Positions 53,284 to 62,900 of a DNA stretch of 64,000 nt are shown piece by piece. Position 1 is the first letter of the stretch. Every line of letters begins with the position of its first letter. The stretch spans positions 1 through 64,000 of the forward strand of contig JAEZKY010000213.1 of assembly GCA_023435985.1 (NCBI GenBank), given 5' to 3'. The stretch comes from Bacillota bacterium (GTDB taxonomy: Bacteria > Bacillota > Clostridia > Clostridiales > Clostridiaceae). A program made the position numbers and the translations under genes. Under the pieces are notes generated by a model. That model did no database searches and was not told the origin of the DNA. It worked only from the letters and a program-made list of their open reading frames with translations.

Positions 53284-53541
53284 ATGACTGAAAAAAAGAG
53301 TTCTGGTACTTCTGATGTAAGAGATGATAATAAAAAAGCTTTTACTAATACGTATCTGCCAAAAGTTAGAACTAATTATCATCCAGATAAAAATGATGTT
53401 GAAAGCGGGACTGGTGTTGATTTTCCTATTAACATGCCAAATCCTGCAACTGATTCTATCGTTGTGAACAATATAGCAAATCAGGAATTTGACTACACTG
53501 AAGATATGATTTTACCTGACGATGATACAGATAAAAGTTAA
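53284..53541 (+). CDS. Small acidic protein, YLPK family copy 2
   Basis: 85 residues, soluble, acidic at the C-terminus (EDMILPDDDTDKS). SD AAGGAGTGAT 3-4 nt before the ATG resembles that of copy 1. Residues about 22-40 (NTYLPKVRTNYHPDKNDVE) match copy 1; the C-terminal 45 residues are extra. The gap of 175 nt and similar leaders suggest tandem duplication. The sequence gives no function; a spore- or stress-related small protein is only one of many options. Confidence 0.7.
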   Translation: MTEKKSSGTSDVRDDNKKAFTNTYLPKVRTNYHPDKNDVESGTGVDFPINMPNPATDSIVVNNIANQEFDYTEDMILPDDDTDKS

Positions 53542-53736
53542 GTAAATCAACTTTTAAAATCAAGTATACTGAACCAAAGCAGTTAAGGTTTACTAAAACA
53601 GTTATGAGTTATAATCTATAATTGATTCACTTTTGTTTACAAATCTTATAGCTGCATAATATAAAATAATTCGAGAAAATAGTGTGAATAATTTTAAAAA
53701 TGTTGGTCACAATAATATCTGTACCCCATAATACTC

Positions 53737-53770
53737 AAGCACTAAAGTTTATCATTTTAATTTAGTGCTT
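53737..53770. repeat. Hairpin between convergent genes
   Basis: AAGCACTAAA and TTTAGTGCTT are perfect 10-bp arms with a 14-nt loop. It precedes the stronger hairpin at 53786, forming a double-terminator-like block in the 53542-53928 gap. Confidence 0.6.
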
Positions 53771-53785
53771 ATTTCCAAAGAAATA

Positions 53786-53830
53786 GGGAGCTCAAATGCT
53801 TAAAGTCCATTTGAGCTCCCTCATTTTTAT
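53786..53830. terminator. Bidirectional terminator between the small protein and the MBL-fold protein
   Basis: GGGAGCTCAAATG and CATTTGAGCTCCC pair perfectly over an 8-nt loop. The plus side is followed by TCATTTTTATATT, the minus side by TATTTCTTT. It suits both convergent genes. Confidence 0.82.
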
Positions 53831-53928
53831 ATTCTTATTTAATATTGTTATAATAATTCAAAACCTATATTTAAATCTAAAATAAATTAATTATACTTAA
53901 ACATTAAATTAAAAAACTTTACTCTTCT

Positions 53929-55677
53929 TTAATTTTGAATTGTCCAGTTATCCTTTGTTGCATATATTGATACTCCATCATCGTTAGAGCTTGTCTCATA
54001 TAAACTAACACCGCCCGAAATTAAATTGTTATAAGCAGTATTTTGTTTAACACTTTCTTTGCTCCTGCTTATTATTCCTACCACTGGCTTTAAATGATTA
54101 ATAAAATCTTGAGTTGATGATGTATCATTTCCATGATGCGGTACTTTAAGCACATCAACTTTTCTTCCATCTAACATATTGTTTGTCCAAAAATCTAGTT
54201 CTGAATTCCATTCCATATCACCAGTAAATAGTTCTTGTAAGTCACCATAATTCAAATATACAATATCCGAATTCTCATTGATTCCCCAATAATACTGAGT
54301 AAGTTTATCAGAACCTATTCCTCCAAAATCCTTGCCTGATTGTACGAACTGTAAAATCTTGCCCTTATCTATGAATTCATCATGTTTTGGATTTATAAAT
54401 TCCATATCTTTAGCCTGCATAGCTGCAACCGCACGATTATAAACTTCATAATCATGTTTCATGAGCTCTATATCACTTGCATTTTCTGCCGTATCTTTTA
54501 TTCCTGAATACCAATTTTTCATTTTTGCAATATCAGGCATATAAACTTTACCAACTTTGAAATTGCTTAAAACAGCAGATAGTCCACCAATATGATCTGA
54601 ATGTGCATGGCTAATTATCACATAATCAATTACACCTTTGCCATCTTCTTGTTTAAGATCTTGACTTTTCAAGAAGCTAACTAGCTTGTCTGATGTTTCT
54701 TCAAGACCAGTATCAATTAAAGCTGTTTCTCCATCTGGAAGCTTTACAAACGCGCAATCAGCATCTCCAACATTCAAATGTCTCACAAATAAATAATCTT
54801 TCATTTGTGTAGGCCCTATATATCTTCCATTAACATCAAAATTATCTGCTTCATTATTTATAATAGCATAACCAGTTGCAATGCTGCTATCTGCCTTAAC
54901 ATAATACTTACTTGTTTTCGTAGTTATCCACTGATTGACTCCCATTTCTCCATCACTATTTGAATAATAAGTTTTCCCATTGTTGCTGTAAAATCCTGTC
55001 TTTAAACTTCCATTTGATGCAAAAAAGTACCATTTACCATCTATGTATTGCTTTCCTGATAACATTATTCCATCAGCATTTAAGTAATACTTATAACCCT
55101 TATCATTAAGCCAGCCTGTTTGCATTATCCCATTTTTATCTAAATAGAACCATCCATAGTTGCCATATTGCCATCCAGTTTGTTTAATTCCAGCTTCGTT
55201 AAAATAATACCATGAGCCTTCAATTTTCTTCCAACCTATAGTTGCAGCATAGTCGCTTCCTAAATAAAATTCATTGTCATTATTTGCATTTGGATTTACG
55301 TCTTTTTCTTTAAACCAGCCTGTTTTTGTTAATATACCATCCTTAGTAACATAATACCATTTTCCGTGTAAATTCTGCCATGCTGGCAAAACTTCTACTG
55401 TTGATGTTTCTGAATTTTGGTTTTGATTGTCATTTTCATTAACAGTGCTTGTACTTTTTCCTTCATCATCTTTTCCAGAAACAGTTGCCGTATTAGTCCC
55501 TTGTGCATTTGAGTTTGTTGTATTTACGCTGCTGCTTCCCTGATTTTTATCGCTGCTGTCTACCGTATTAGTCTGATTTACTTTATCATCTGCCATTGCC
55601 ATAGTTCCGATAAACGACATACATAATAAAAAGACCATTGGAACTATAACTAATGCTTTCTTTATATTCTTTTGCAT
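53929..55677 (-). CDS. Wall-bound metallo-beta-lactamase-fold hydrolase with N-terminal CW_binding_1 repeats
   Basis: 582 residues. Signal peptide about 1-29 (GTMAMADD); a Ser/Thr/Asn-rich linker (about 30-93); eight or so CW_binding_1 repeats (about 98-280). The catalytic domain (about 292-582) has FVRHLNVGDADCAFVKLPDG, ALIDTGLEE and the metal motif SHAHSDHIGGL (HxHxDH). LFTGDMEW supplies a later metal Asp and LKVPHHGNDTS the last His. The domain is close to ComEC/Rec2-type MBL hydrolases. Pneumococcal Pce/CbpE joins an MBL phosphorylcholine esterase to choline-binding repeats, in the reverse order. The substrate may be a phosphodiester of the wall polymer; this is inference. SD AAGGAGG. Ends at a bidirectional terminator. 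Confidence 0.87.
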   Translation of the reverse strand: MQKNIKKALVIVPMVFLLCMSFIGTMAMADDKVNQTNTVDSSDKNQGSSSVNTTNSNAQGTNTATVSGKDDEGKSTSTVNENDNQNQNSETSTVEVLPAWQNLHGKWYYVTKDGILTKTGWFKEKDVNPNANNDNEFYLGSDYAATIGWKKIEGSWYYFNEAGIKQTGWQYGNYGWFYLDKNGIMQTGWLNDKGYKYYLNADGIMLSGKQYIDGKWYFFASNGSLKTGFYSNNGKTYYSNSDGEMGVNQWITTKTSKYYVKADSSIATGYAIINNEADNFDVNGRYIGPTQMKDYLFVRHLNVGDADCAFVKLPDGETALIDTGLEETSDKLVSFLKSQDLKQEDGKGVIDYVIISHAHSDHIGGLSAVLSNFKVGKVYMPDIAKMKNWYSGIKDTAENASDIELMKHDYEVYNRAVAAMQAKDMEFINPKHDEFIDKGKILQFVQSGKDFGGIGSDKLTQYYWGINENSDIVYLNYGDLQELFTGDMEWNSELDFWTNNMLDGRKVDVLKVPHHGNDTSSTQDFINHLKPVVGIISRSKESVKQNTAYNNLISGGVSLYETSSNDDGVSIYATKDNWTIQN

Positions 55678-55990
55678 ATTACTGCTGCCTCCTTAATGTC
55701 CTATCCATAAGGGATATTATAACTCTAAATTCAAATTTTTTCAAATTTACATTGAATATAAATACCAAAGATGTAATCCAGAGTTAATCGTATATCACAT
55801 AGAAAATAGTTACACTTAACTCATGTAAACATTGTGTGAATTTTTTTAAATTTATCATTATATGATGTTAAAGTTAATGATTAATCAAAACTTATTCTAA
55901 ACACATGAGAATGAGTCTATGATTTGTACATAATCTTTCTATATAGTTTACTATGCTTTTTAATAATAAACTTTTGTATGTAATTACACC

Positions 55991-56181
55991 AGAAAACACA
56001 TATATATTTGTGCAAGCAGCATTTGAAATTGAGCTACTAAAGATTCTTAGTACAAGGTTGTTAAATTTACTGCTTGTCATAAACTTGCTTTATGAGCATG
56101 CAGAAGTTGGCACAACCTTGTACTTAGAATCTTTCAGCGAAAATTTCATAAGTCTGCTGAAACAAATATATATGTGTTTTC
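55991..56181. repeat. 190-bp imperfect palindrome, MITE-like
   Basis: The two halves of 55991-56181 are imperfect inverted copies along almost the full length. The outer ends GAAAACACATATATATTTGT (from 55992) and its complement (to 56181) are exact for 20 bp. AGATTCTTAGTACAAGGTTGT (split; 56041-56061) pairs with 56112-56132 with one mismatch. Inner blocks CATAAA/TTTATG and CTGC/GCAG close the loop near 56085. No obvious target-site duplication flanks it. It lies in the 55678-56204 gap. A transposon-derived miniature element or a structured RNA are the main readings; no protein is likely. Confidence 0.75.
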
Positions 56182-56204
56182 GGCAATTCATCACATAAGT
56201 TTAT

Positions 56205-57065
56205 TTATATATTTAAAAAGCCTTTTCCTCTGACTTCTGATATATCTATTATGGTTATAAATGCGCTTGGATCTATAGAGTGTATTGCACTTTTTAAGTC
56301 TATCATCTGATGAGAGCTTACGATACAATAAAGCATTTTCTTTTTATCGTGAGTATATTCTCCTTCTGCAAATAGAGATGTAATTCCACGATTTAAATCT
56401 TTAATTACAAATTCAATAATTTCTTCTTCTTTTCTTGTTAAAATAAGAAGCAGTTTCCTACTGTTAAATCCTTTTAGCATCCTATCTAGAACTAAGCTTT
56501 GAATAAATAACGAAATAATTGTATATAATGCCTGTTGAATACCAAATATTATTGCTCCAGCAATAACTATTAATAGATTAAGAGAAAATCCTAAGCTTCC
56601 TATATTAAAATTTGAAAATCTCTTTCTGATAAGCATTGTTATGATATCAGTTCCACCTGTAGAACCACGCCTTAAAAATACTAACCCATAACCAATTCCA
56701 CATAATACTCCACCATAAATACAATAGATAAGTAAATCACCATCTAGATTTATAAAGTAAGCAAAAGATTTTGTTATCATAAGAGAAAATGAAAGACAAA
56801 GCATTCCTATTGTAGTATAGATAGTAAATGATTTATCAAGTTTTTTGTAACTTAATATTAGTAGTGGTACATTAATTAAGAAAACCACTATACCAGCTGG
56901 AACTTTAAGTGTATATTCTAAAATAAGTGCTACACCTGTAGCCCCTCCACTTAAAAGTTTAGCATGCACTAAAAAAAGATTTACTCCTGCAGATGCTATC
57001 ATACAGCCTAAAAATATGAATATAACATCCACTAAATTTCTCTTATATTTATAATATGTGCCCAT
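56205..57065 (-). CDS. YitT family membrane protein (DUF161/DUF2179)
   Basis: 286 residues. Five to six membrane segments in the first 200 residues, with the family-typical LLSGGATGVALIL and FLRRGSTGGTDII blocks, then a soluble DUF2179 domain (about 205-286: KLLLILTRKEEEI, RGITSLFAEGEYTHDKKKMLYCIVS-like, DPSAFITIIDISEVRGKGF). The family is widespread in Firmicutes and its transport substrate, if any, is unknown. SD AAGGAGTATATAA. Monocistronic by spacing. Confidence 0.92.
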   Translation of the reverse strand: MGTYYKYKRNLVDVIFIFLGCMIASAGVNLFLVHAKLLSGGATGVALILEYTLKVPAGIVVFLINVPLLILSYKKLDKSFTIYTTIGMLCLSFSLMITKSFAYFINLDGDLLIYCIYGGVLCGIGYGLVFLRRGSTGGTDIITMLIRKRFSNFNIGSLGFSLNLLIVIAGAIIFGIQQALYTIISLFIQSLVLDRMLKGFNSRKLLLILTRKEEEIIEFVIKDLNRGITSLFAEGEYTHDKKKMLYCIVSSHQMIDLKSAIHSIDPSAFITIIDISEVRGKGFLNI

Positions 57066-57278
57066 TTATATACTCCTTATATTTCAATTAGTAATCAGCA
57101 ATGTATACCTGGCAATCTAGAGATTTAATCAAACTTCTATATTGGCCAAATATAATTCTATATTTAATTAATCGCATTTTCAACAAGACATCTTTATATT
57201 CTACAAACAACCTTTATAATCTTAGTAATTATTTATTAATAATTTAACCTATATATTAAATTTTCAAACTTATACATA

Positions 57279-57314
57279 TAAAAATAATAAGCCAGCATGC
57301 TTCTGGCTTATTAT
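57279..57314 (-). terminator. Rho-independent terminator of the chemotaxis receptor gene
   Basis: AATAAGCCAG and CTGGCTTATT pair perfectly around a 7-nt loop; ATTTTTATATG follows on the minus strand. Confidence 0.88.
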
Positions 57315-57337
57315 TTATTAAATATTATTGATATTAT

Positions 57338-59491
57338 TTAAATCTTAAATTTATCTATTTCTGTTTCTAAAAGTTCTGCTTTTTCTTTTAGCATTTCTGC
57401 TTCTTTGGTAACTTCTTCTATAGCTTCTGTCTGTGTTTGAATTGAGGCTGTCACTTCTTCAGAGCATGCTGCAGTTTCTTCAGATATTGCTGCAATATTA
57501 TTTATTGAATTGACTACATGACCATTATTTTCATGCATTTTTTTAACAAAGTCCCCTACATAATCTACAGCATTCGTTATTGTATCAGTTGCTTCAGTAA
57601 TCTTATTGAAGGCATCATTAACATCGTTAACTGATACAAATTGCTCTTTAGAAACTTCCTTCACTTCCCTCATTGAATCAACACTGCTTAATATATCTTC
57701 CTTTATATCTAAAATTATTTGCCCTATATCTTTTGTAGATTGTGCTGAATCCTGCGATAGCTTTTGAATTTCTTCTGCTACTACTGCAAACCCCTTGCCA
57801 GCTTCCCCAGCTCTTGCAGCTTCTATTGATGCATTTAAAGATAATAGTTGAGTTTGCTCCGCAATACTCTTTAATGCTTCTAAAATACTTTCTATGCTAT
57901 TAGACTTTTCATTTAAGCTTTCAATATTAACTTGAGTTTTTTCTACTATATTTACTGTAGTTTGTGCTTTTGTCTTTAACTCATCAACTTTTATAATTCC
58001 ATTAGCAATTTCTTTAGACGAACTAATTGATTCCTGAATCATCAGTTCAGTTTTTTCTGCCAATTGATTAAATTCGGTTTCCATCTGTTCACCAAGCTTC
58101 GCACTTTCTTCTGCACCATTAGCTTGATTACATGCACCATCAGCTATCTCTTGTGCAGTAGTACTTATTTCTTTTGCTACACTTGTAGTTTCCTGAGCTT
58201 TACTAGTTAAAACTGAAGAGCTTTCTTTAATATCATAGGTTAAATCCTTTGTTCTATTTAATAACTCTGAAATTTTATGTACCATTTCATTAAAACTTTC
58301 TCCTAAAACTCCAATTTCATTTTTAGAGTTAATAGAAGCTTTCACTGTAAAATCTCCAGTGGCTGCTATTGACAATAGGCTTGATATTTCCGCTATAGGC
58401 TTAGAAATTCTTCTTGAAACATATAATATTATTACAGCTGCTATAGCTAATATAACTAATCCAACTATTATTGAAATTTCTCTTACCTTATCTATTATTG
58501 CCTTTGCACTAGATTCCTTCTGAACTGTAATAACTGACCAGTTTTGTGAGCTTCCATCAAGCTTAATATTTGTATAAGAAGCATAATAGTTTTGTCCATC
58601 TTCTTTGTATTTTATACTGCCAGCATTACCAGCCGTAAGCTGTGCGATAATTTCTTTTACTCCATCTGATAATTGAATTGGCTCTTCCTTAGGATTTCCT
58701 TCTTGAACACCTGTTGTTTTAGTCTGATTTTTATAATTATATAACTGCTGTATTACATCATCATCCGGATGAGCAACCGCAACACCATCTCCATCTATTA
58801 TGAAAGAATATCTCCCTGATTTCTCATCTGAATTTTCTTTTACTAATTCCTGGAGCTTTTCTAATTTAATATCGGCCCCCATTACTCCTGTAAATTTATT
58901 ATCATCCGTTAATGGAATAAACACTGAGGTAACTGGATTTTTAGATGAAACAGAATAATAAGATTTAGAGACAAATGGTGCGAGTGTACTCTTAGATTGG
59001 CTAAACCACCATCTATCTGATCTATCAGCAAGCTGACCTGATGATCTACCAGTCTGCATTCCTGTTTGATCCTGTATATATAGCAATTCAAAATATGGAT
59101 TTCTTTTTTGAGTATCTTTAAGTACATTTTCTTTTGCATCCTTATTTCCTAATACAACATCAGAATTATATGCTAAATCTTCAGTCACTTTATAGGCCGT
59201 ATCCATAAAGGTTGATACATTTTTAGAAATAAGGTTCGTTATAATTTGATTATTGTTGTTTATTTCATCATCATAATATCTAGATAAAATACTAGTTACA
59301 CATATTATAATTCCAAAGGTCAAAACTACAGCTATTGATAGCATTGTAAATAACAATTCTCGTTTTATACTGCCTTTTTTCAAACTTCTATTTATATCTG
59401 TATTTTTATATGATCTTTTACTTTGATTATCCAGATTACTTTTTAAGTTTACTTTGGTTTCAGTATCTCTCTTTGTTCTTTTTATTTTCAT
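57338..59491 (-). CDS. Methyl-accepting chemotaxis protein with dCache-type sensor
   Basis: 717 residues from the ATG at 59491, 9 nt after AAGGGG; an ATG two codons earlier is only 3 nt from it. A charged N-terminus precedes the first membrane segment (about 47-70). The outer Cache sensor (about 75-335) has the [34 protein letters not shown] and [13 protein letters not shown] motifs of dCache_1 domains that bind small ligands such as amino acids. A second membrane segment (about 340-360), a HAMP domain and the signalling domain with the conserved hairpin [19 protein letters not shown] follow. It would report to CheA/CheW. The ligand cannot be read. Monocistronic, not obviously tied to the surface genes. 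Confidence 0.93.
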   Translation of the reverse strand: MKIKRTKRDTETKVNLKSNLDNQSKRSYKNTDINRSLKKGSIKRELLFTMLSIAVVLTFGIIICVTSILSRYYDDEINNNNQIITNLISKNVSTFMDTAYKVTEDLAYNSDVVLGNKDAKENVLKDTQKRNPYFELLYIQDQTGMQTGRSSGQLADRSDRWWFSQSKSTLAPFVSKSYYSVSSKNPVTSVFIPLTDDNKFTGVMGADIKLEKLQELVKENSDEKSGRYSFIIDGDGVAVAHPDDDVIQQLYNYKNQTKTTGVQEGNPKEEPIQLSDGVKEIIAQLTAGNAGSIKYKEDGQNYYASYTNIKLDGSSQNWSVITVQKESSAKAIIDKVREISIIVGLVILAIAAVIILYVSRRISKPIAEISSLLSIAATGDFTVKASINSKNEIGVLGESFNEMVHKISELLNRTKDLTYDIKESSSVLTSKAQETTSVAKEISTTAQEIADGACNQANGAEESAKLGEQMETEFNQLAEKTELMIQESISSSKEIANGIIKVDELKTKAQTTVNIVEKTQVNIESLNEKSNSIESILEALKSIAEQTQLLSLNASIEAARAGEAGKGFAVVAEEIQKLSQDSAQSTKDIGQIILDIKEDILSSVDSMREVKEVSKEQFVSVNDVNDAFNKITEATDTITNAVDYVGDFVKKMHENNGHVVNSINNIAAISEETAACSEEVTASIQTQTEAIEEVTKEAEMLKEKAELLETEIDKFKI

Positions 59492-59826
59492 CAACATTTA
59501 CCCCTTACTTAATATAGATCTCTTATTATAGTAATTATTTTTTATAATTAACTTATCATTATTATGTAAAAATTTTTTCTAAAATATATTTTCATGTTTA
59601 TTTTTCTACATTTTTTTGCTTTTTATCATGTATTATTGATAGATTATAACATAATTTCATATTTTATCAATGAATCTAACAAAACTTTTACTTACTTATG
59701 AAAAATCATATGATAACTCTAGCTAATACTTTGATGTTAGAATGGTTAATGCTTATAATTAATATTTATTAACTTTTATCTCATCTATATAAGAAATAAT
59801 AATATTGAATAATTATACTGAATGAA

Positions 59827-59853
59827 TAAAAAAAGAGTATCCTTCGATACTCT
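59827..59853 (-). terminator. Rho-independent terminator of the GH94-like gene
   Basis: AGAGTATC and GATACTCT pair around GAAG (a stable tetraloop position) and run into TTTTTTTATT on the minus strand. Confidence 0.88.
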
Positions 59854-59869
59854 AGTGTGTTTTATATCC

Positions 59870-59906
59870 TTATAATTAGGATTTGCTTAGCAAACCCTAA
59901 TTATAA
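59870..59906. repeat. Inverted repeat overlapping the stop of the GH94-like gene
   Basis: TTATAATTAGG (59870-59880) and CCTAATTATAA (59896-59906) are perfect arms; inside, TTTGC pairs with GCAAA. The stop codon TAG (59899-59897) lies in one arm. It may protect the mRNA end or aid termination together with the hairpin at 59827. The rest of the 59492-59896 gap is A/T-rich with no gene seen. Confidence 0.65.
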
Positions 59907-62900
59907 TATACAGTTATCTCTAATTTACCCTTATTTCTTGGAATTATATTATCTTTTATTGTCTCTCCGTTAATAACAACTTTAATATCACTTTCAGCAC
60001 CTTCTTCTAATCTAGAAACCTTTATAGTGTAGTCTTCTTTTTCATTTGTAATCTTTATCTCAAATTCTTTCCAATCCTTTGGAACACATGGATTTATGCT
60101 ATATCCCTTATCTTTTACTTTTCTTAGGCCTAAGATATTTTCGATTCCAACTCTATACATCCAGCCTGAAGCTCCTGTATACCAGCTCCAGCCTCCTCTT
60201 CCTGCATGAGGTTCCTTTATGTAAACATCCGCTGACATTACATATGGTTCTACCTTATAAGTCATGCATTCTAATTCTGTCTTTGAATGATTTATAGGGT
60301 TTATCATATTATAATATTTTACTGCCTTATCTCCGAGCTTAAGCTTAGTTAAAGCTAGGATTACCCATACTGCTGCATGAGTATACTGACCTCCATTTTC
60401 TCTTACTCCAGGTACATATCCTTTTATATAACCTGGTTCTAATTTTGAATTGCTAAATGGTGGTGCAAGTAATAAGATCATTCCCTTATCTCCCTTAACA
60501 AGATTATTATCAACAGCTTCCATAGCTTCCATTGCCCTTGTTTTGCTGTCTACTTTAGGCTCGAATTTGTATTCATCATCAAAGGCTCCTGAAATTATTG
60601 ACCAGCTTTGAGCTAAGGAATCAATCTGGCATTCTGGATTTTCCCTTGAACCAAGTGGTGTTCCATCATCAAAATATGCTCTCCTATACCAGCCGCCATC
60701 CCATGCATTTTTCTCCAAGTTTTCTCTTATGAACTCTTTTCTTTCTTCATAGTGACTTTTTGTTTCCAGATCATTTCTTATTTCTGCAATTTCAATAAAG
60801 CTGTTTAAAATAGAGTATAAAAACCATCCAAGCCATACACTTTCTCCTTTTCCTCCATTTCCAACAGTACTCATTCCATCATTCCAATCTCCACTGCCCA
60901 TTAAAGGAATGTTATGAACTCCAAATTTTAAGCTTTTTTCTATAGCTTTTAAACAGTGTTCATATATAGTACCTTCCTTTGACGATTGATTCACTATTGT
61001 GTATCTCTCATCTTCACCTTCTCTTAGAGGTTCATCTTCAAGGTAAGGAGCTTTTGCATCTAAAATAGCATAATCTCCTGTAGAATTAACATATTCTGCA
61101 GTTACATAAGGCAGCCATAGAAGGTCATCACTAAATCTGGTTCTTATACCAGAGTTCACAACTGGATGCCACCAATGCTGTACATCCCCTTCTACATATT
61201 GTCTTGATGCACTTCTTAAAATTTGAGCTTTTGGTATTTCAGGTTCTACAACTCCTAGAGACATGGAATCCTGAAGCTGATCTCTAAAACCATATGCTCC
61301 ACCACTTTGATAAAATGCACTTCTGCTTAAATATCTACAGCTCAAGGTTTGATATAAAAGCCATCCATTTAAAAGGTAATCTAAGGACTTATCTGGTGTC
61401 TTAACTTGTATATTTCCAAGGAAATGTCTCCAATATTGTTTTACTTTATCTAATTCATCTTCTACATTTGCAAAATTACTATATTTATCTATGAATTTCT
61501 CTATATTGTCTTTTTCATCCTGCCCAAATAAAACTACTAGTTCCTTCTTCTCACCTTTTCTTAGTTTAAAAGTAGTTTGAGCTGCTAAACATGGATCATA
61601 AATCCCCCCAGATTTATTATTTAAACTCTTACTGCTTAATGCCTGTGGCTTAGCTACTTCCCCTCCGATTCCTATAAATCCCTTATTATCTCCAGTAAAA
61701 CTTGTTTCTTCGCCACCTATAATTGTTAAATAAGCGTCTAACTTGCCAAAGTTCTCACTATAGGGATTATGCGCTCCTATAAACCTATTACTGATTCCAT
61801 TCCCGCTGCCCTGATTTTTCTTTATATATGTAGAAATATATCTTGCACTATCATATTCGTAAACCCCTAAAACAAGTTTTGCATAATAAAATAATGAAAG
61901 TTCTCTATCTTCGTTACTTAAGTTCTCCAAGGTAACTCTTTGAAGCTTTATTTTTTCATTTTTAGGTGCAAAGACTTCAAGCTTTCCTTTAAGCTCATGG
62001 GCTGTATGCTTATATTCTGAATATCCAAAGCCGTGCTTTATTATATAATCTCCAGAATCTCTAACTGGTTTTGGGGTTATTGAAAAATACTCACCAGAAT
62101 TATTATCTCTAACATAAAGAGCTTCTCCTGATGGATCTCTAATATAATCATTACTCCAAGGTGTTATCTTGTTTTCCCTTGAGTTTCCACACCAAGTATA
62201 ACCCGAACCTGTTTCTGATACGTGGAATCCAAAATCTTCATTAGAAATAACATTAATCCAAGGTGCTGGAGTATTCTTATAATGTGACAATTTAATTACA
62301 TAACTATTATCTTTTTTACTAAAACCTCCAAAGCCATTAAAGAAATCTAAATCTTCTATTTTAAAATCCTCATTAACCTCATCGTTAAAAGTCATATTAA
62401 TTGAAGTTTTAGCTTCATCTTTATTAACTTGATTATTCTTATATTTATCAACTTCTAAATTCAACTCTTCAGCAATTTCATTAGCAGCTTTCTTCATATT
62501 ATTTCTGTAGCTTTTCTGCTCATCTTCTTTTTCATTTTTCTCACCAAAATCATGTTGTTTTTCTGATTCCTTAGTATTTTTAATCAAGTCATAGTTATTT
62601 ATTACTTCTTCATCATTATCATATACTTCATACGGTATATCCCTTAGAGCTTCTTCCTTTTGTATATCCTTTAAGGCTTCTTGCTTTGATATATCCTCTG
62701 AAGCTTCTTCCTTCTGATATTTATCTATAAATCTTGAATTGTTTCTTAAAGCTATACGTGAATCTAAGCCTTCTGCATCTAAATTCATATAAGTATTTAA
62801 ATTTTTCTCAGAATATACATAGGAATTTAGACTATTCTTGCTATCTAAATATATCCTTGAGATTCCTATTAATAAATCTTTAGTTTCGGAATCCATAGTA

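Noticed and set aside
55892..56198. Short open frames on both strands in the palindrome region
   Set aside because: They are by-products of the inverted repeat; no start signal or family was seen.
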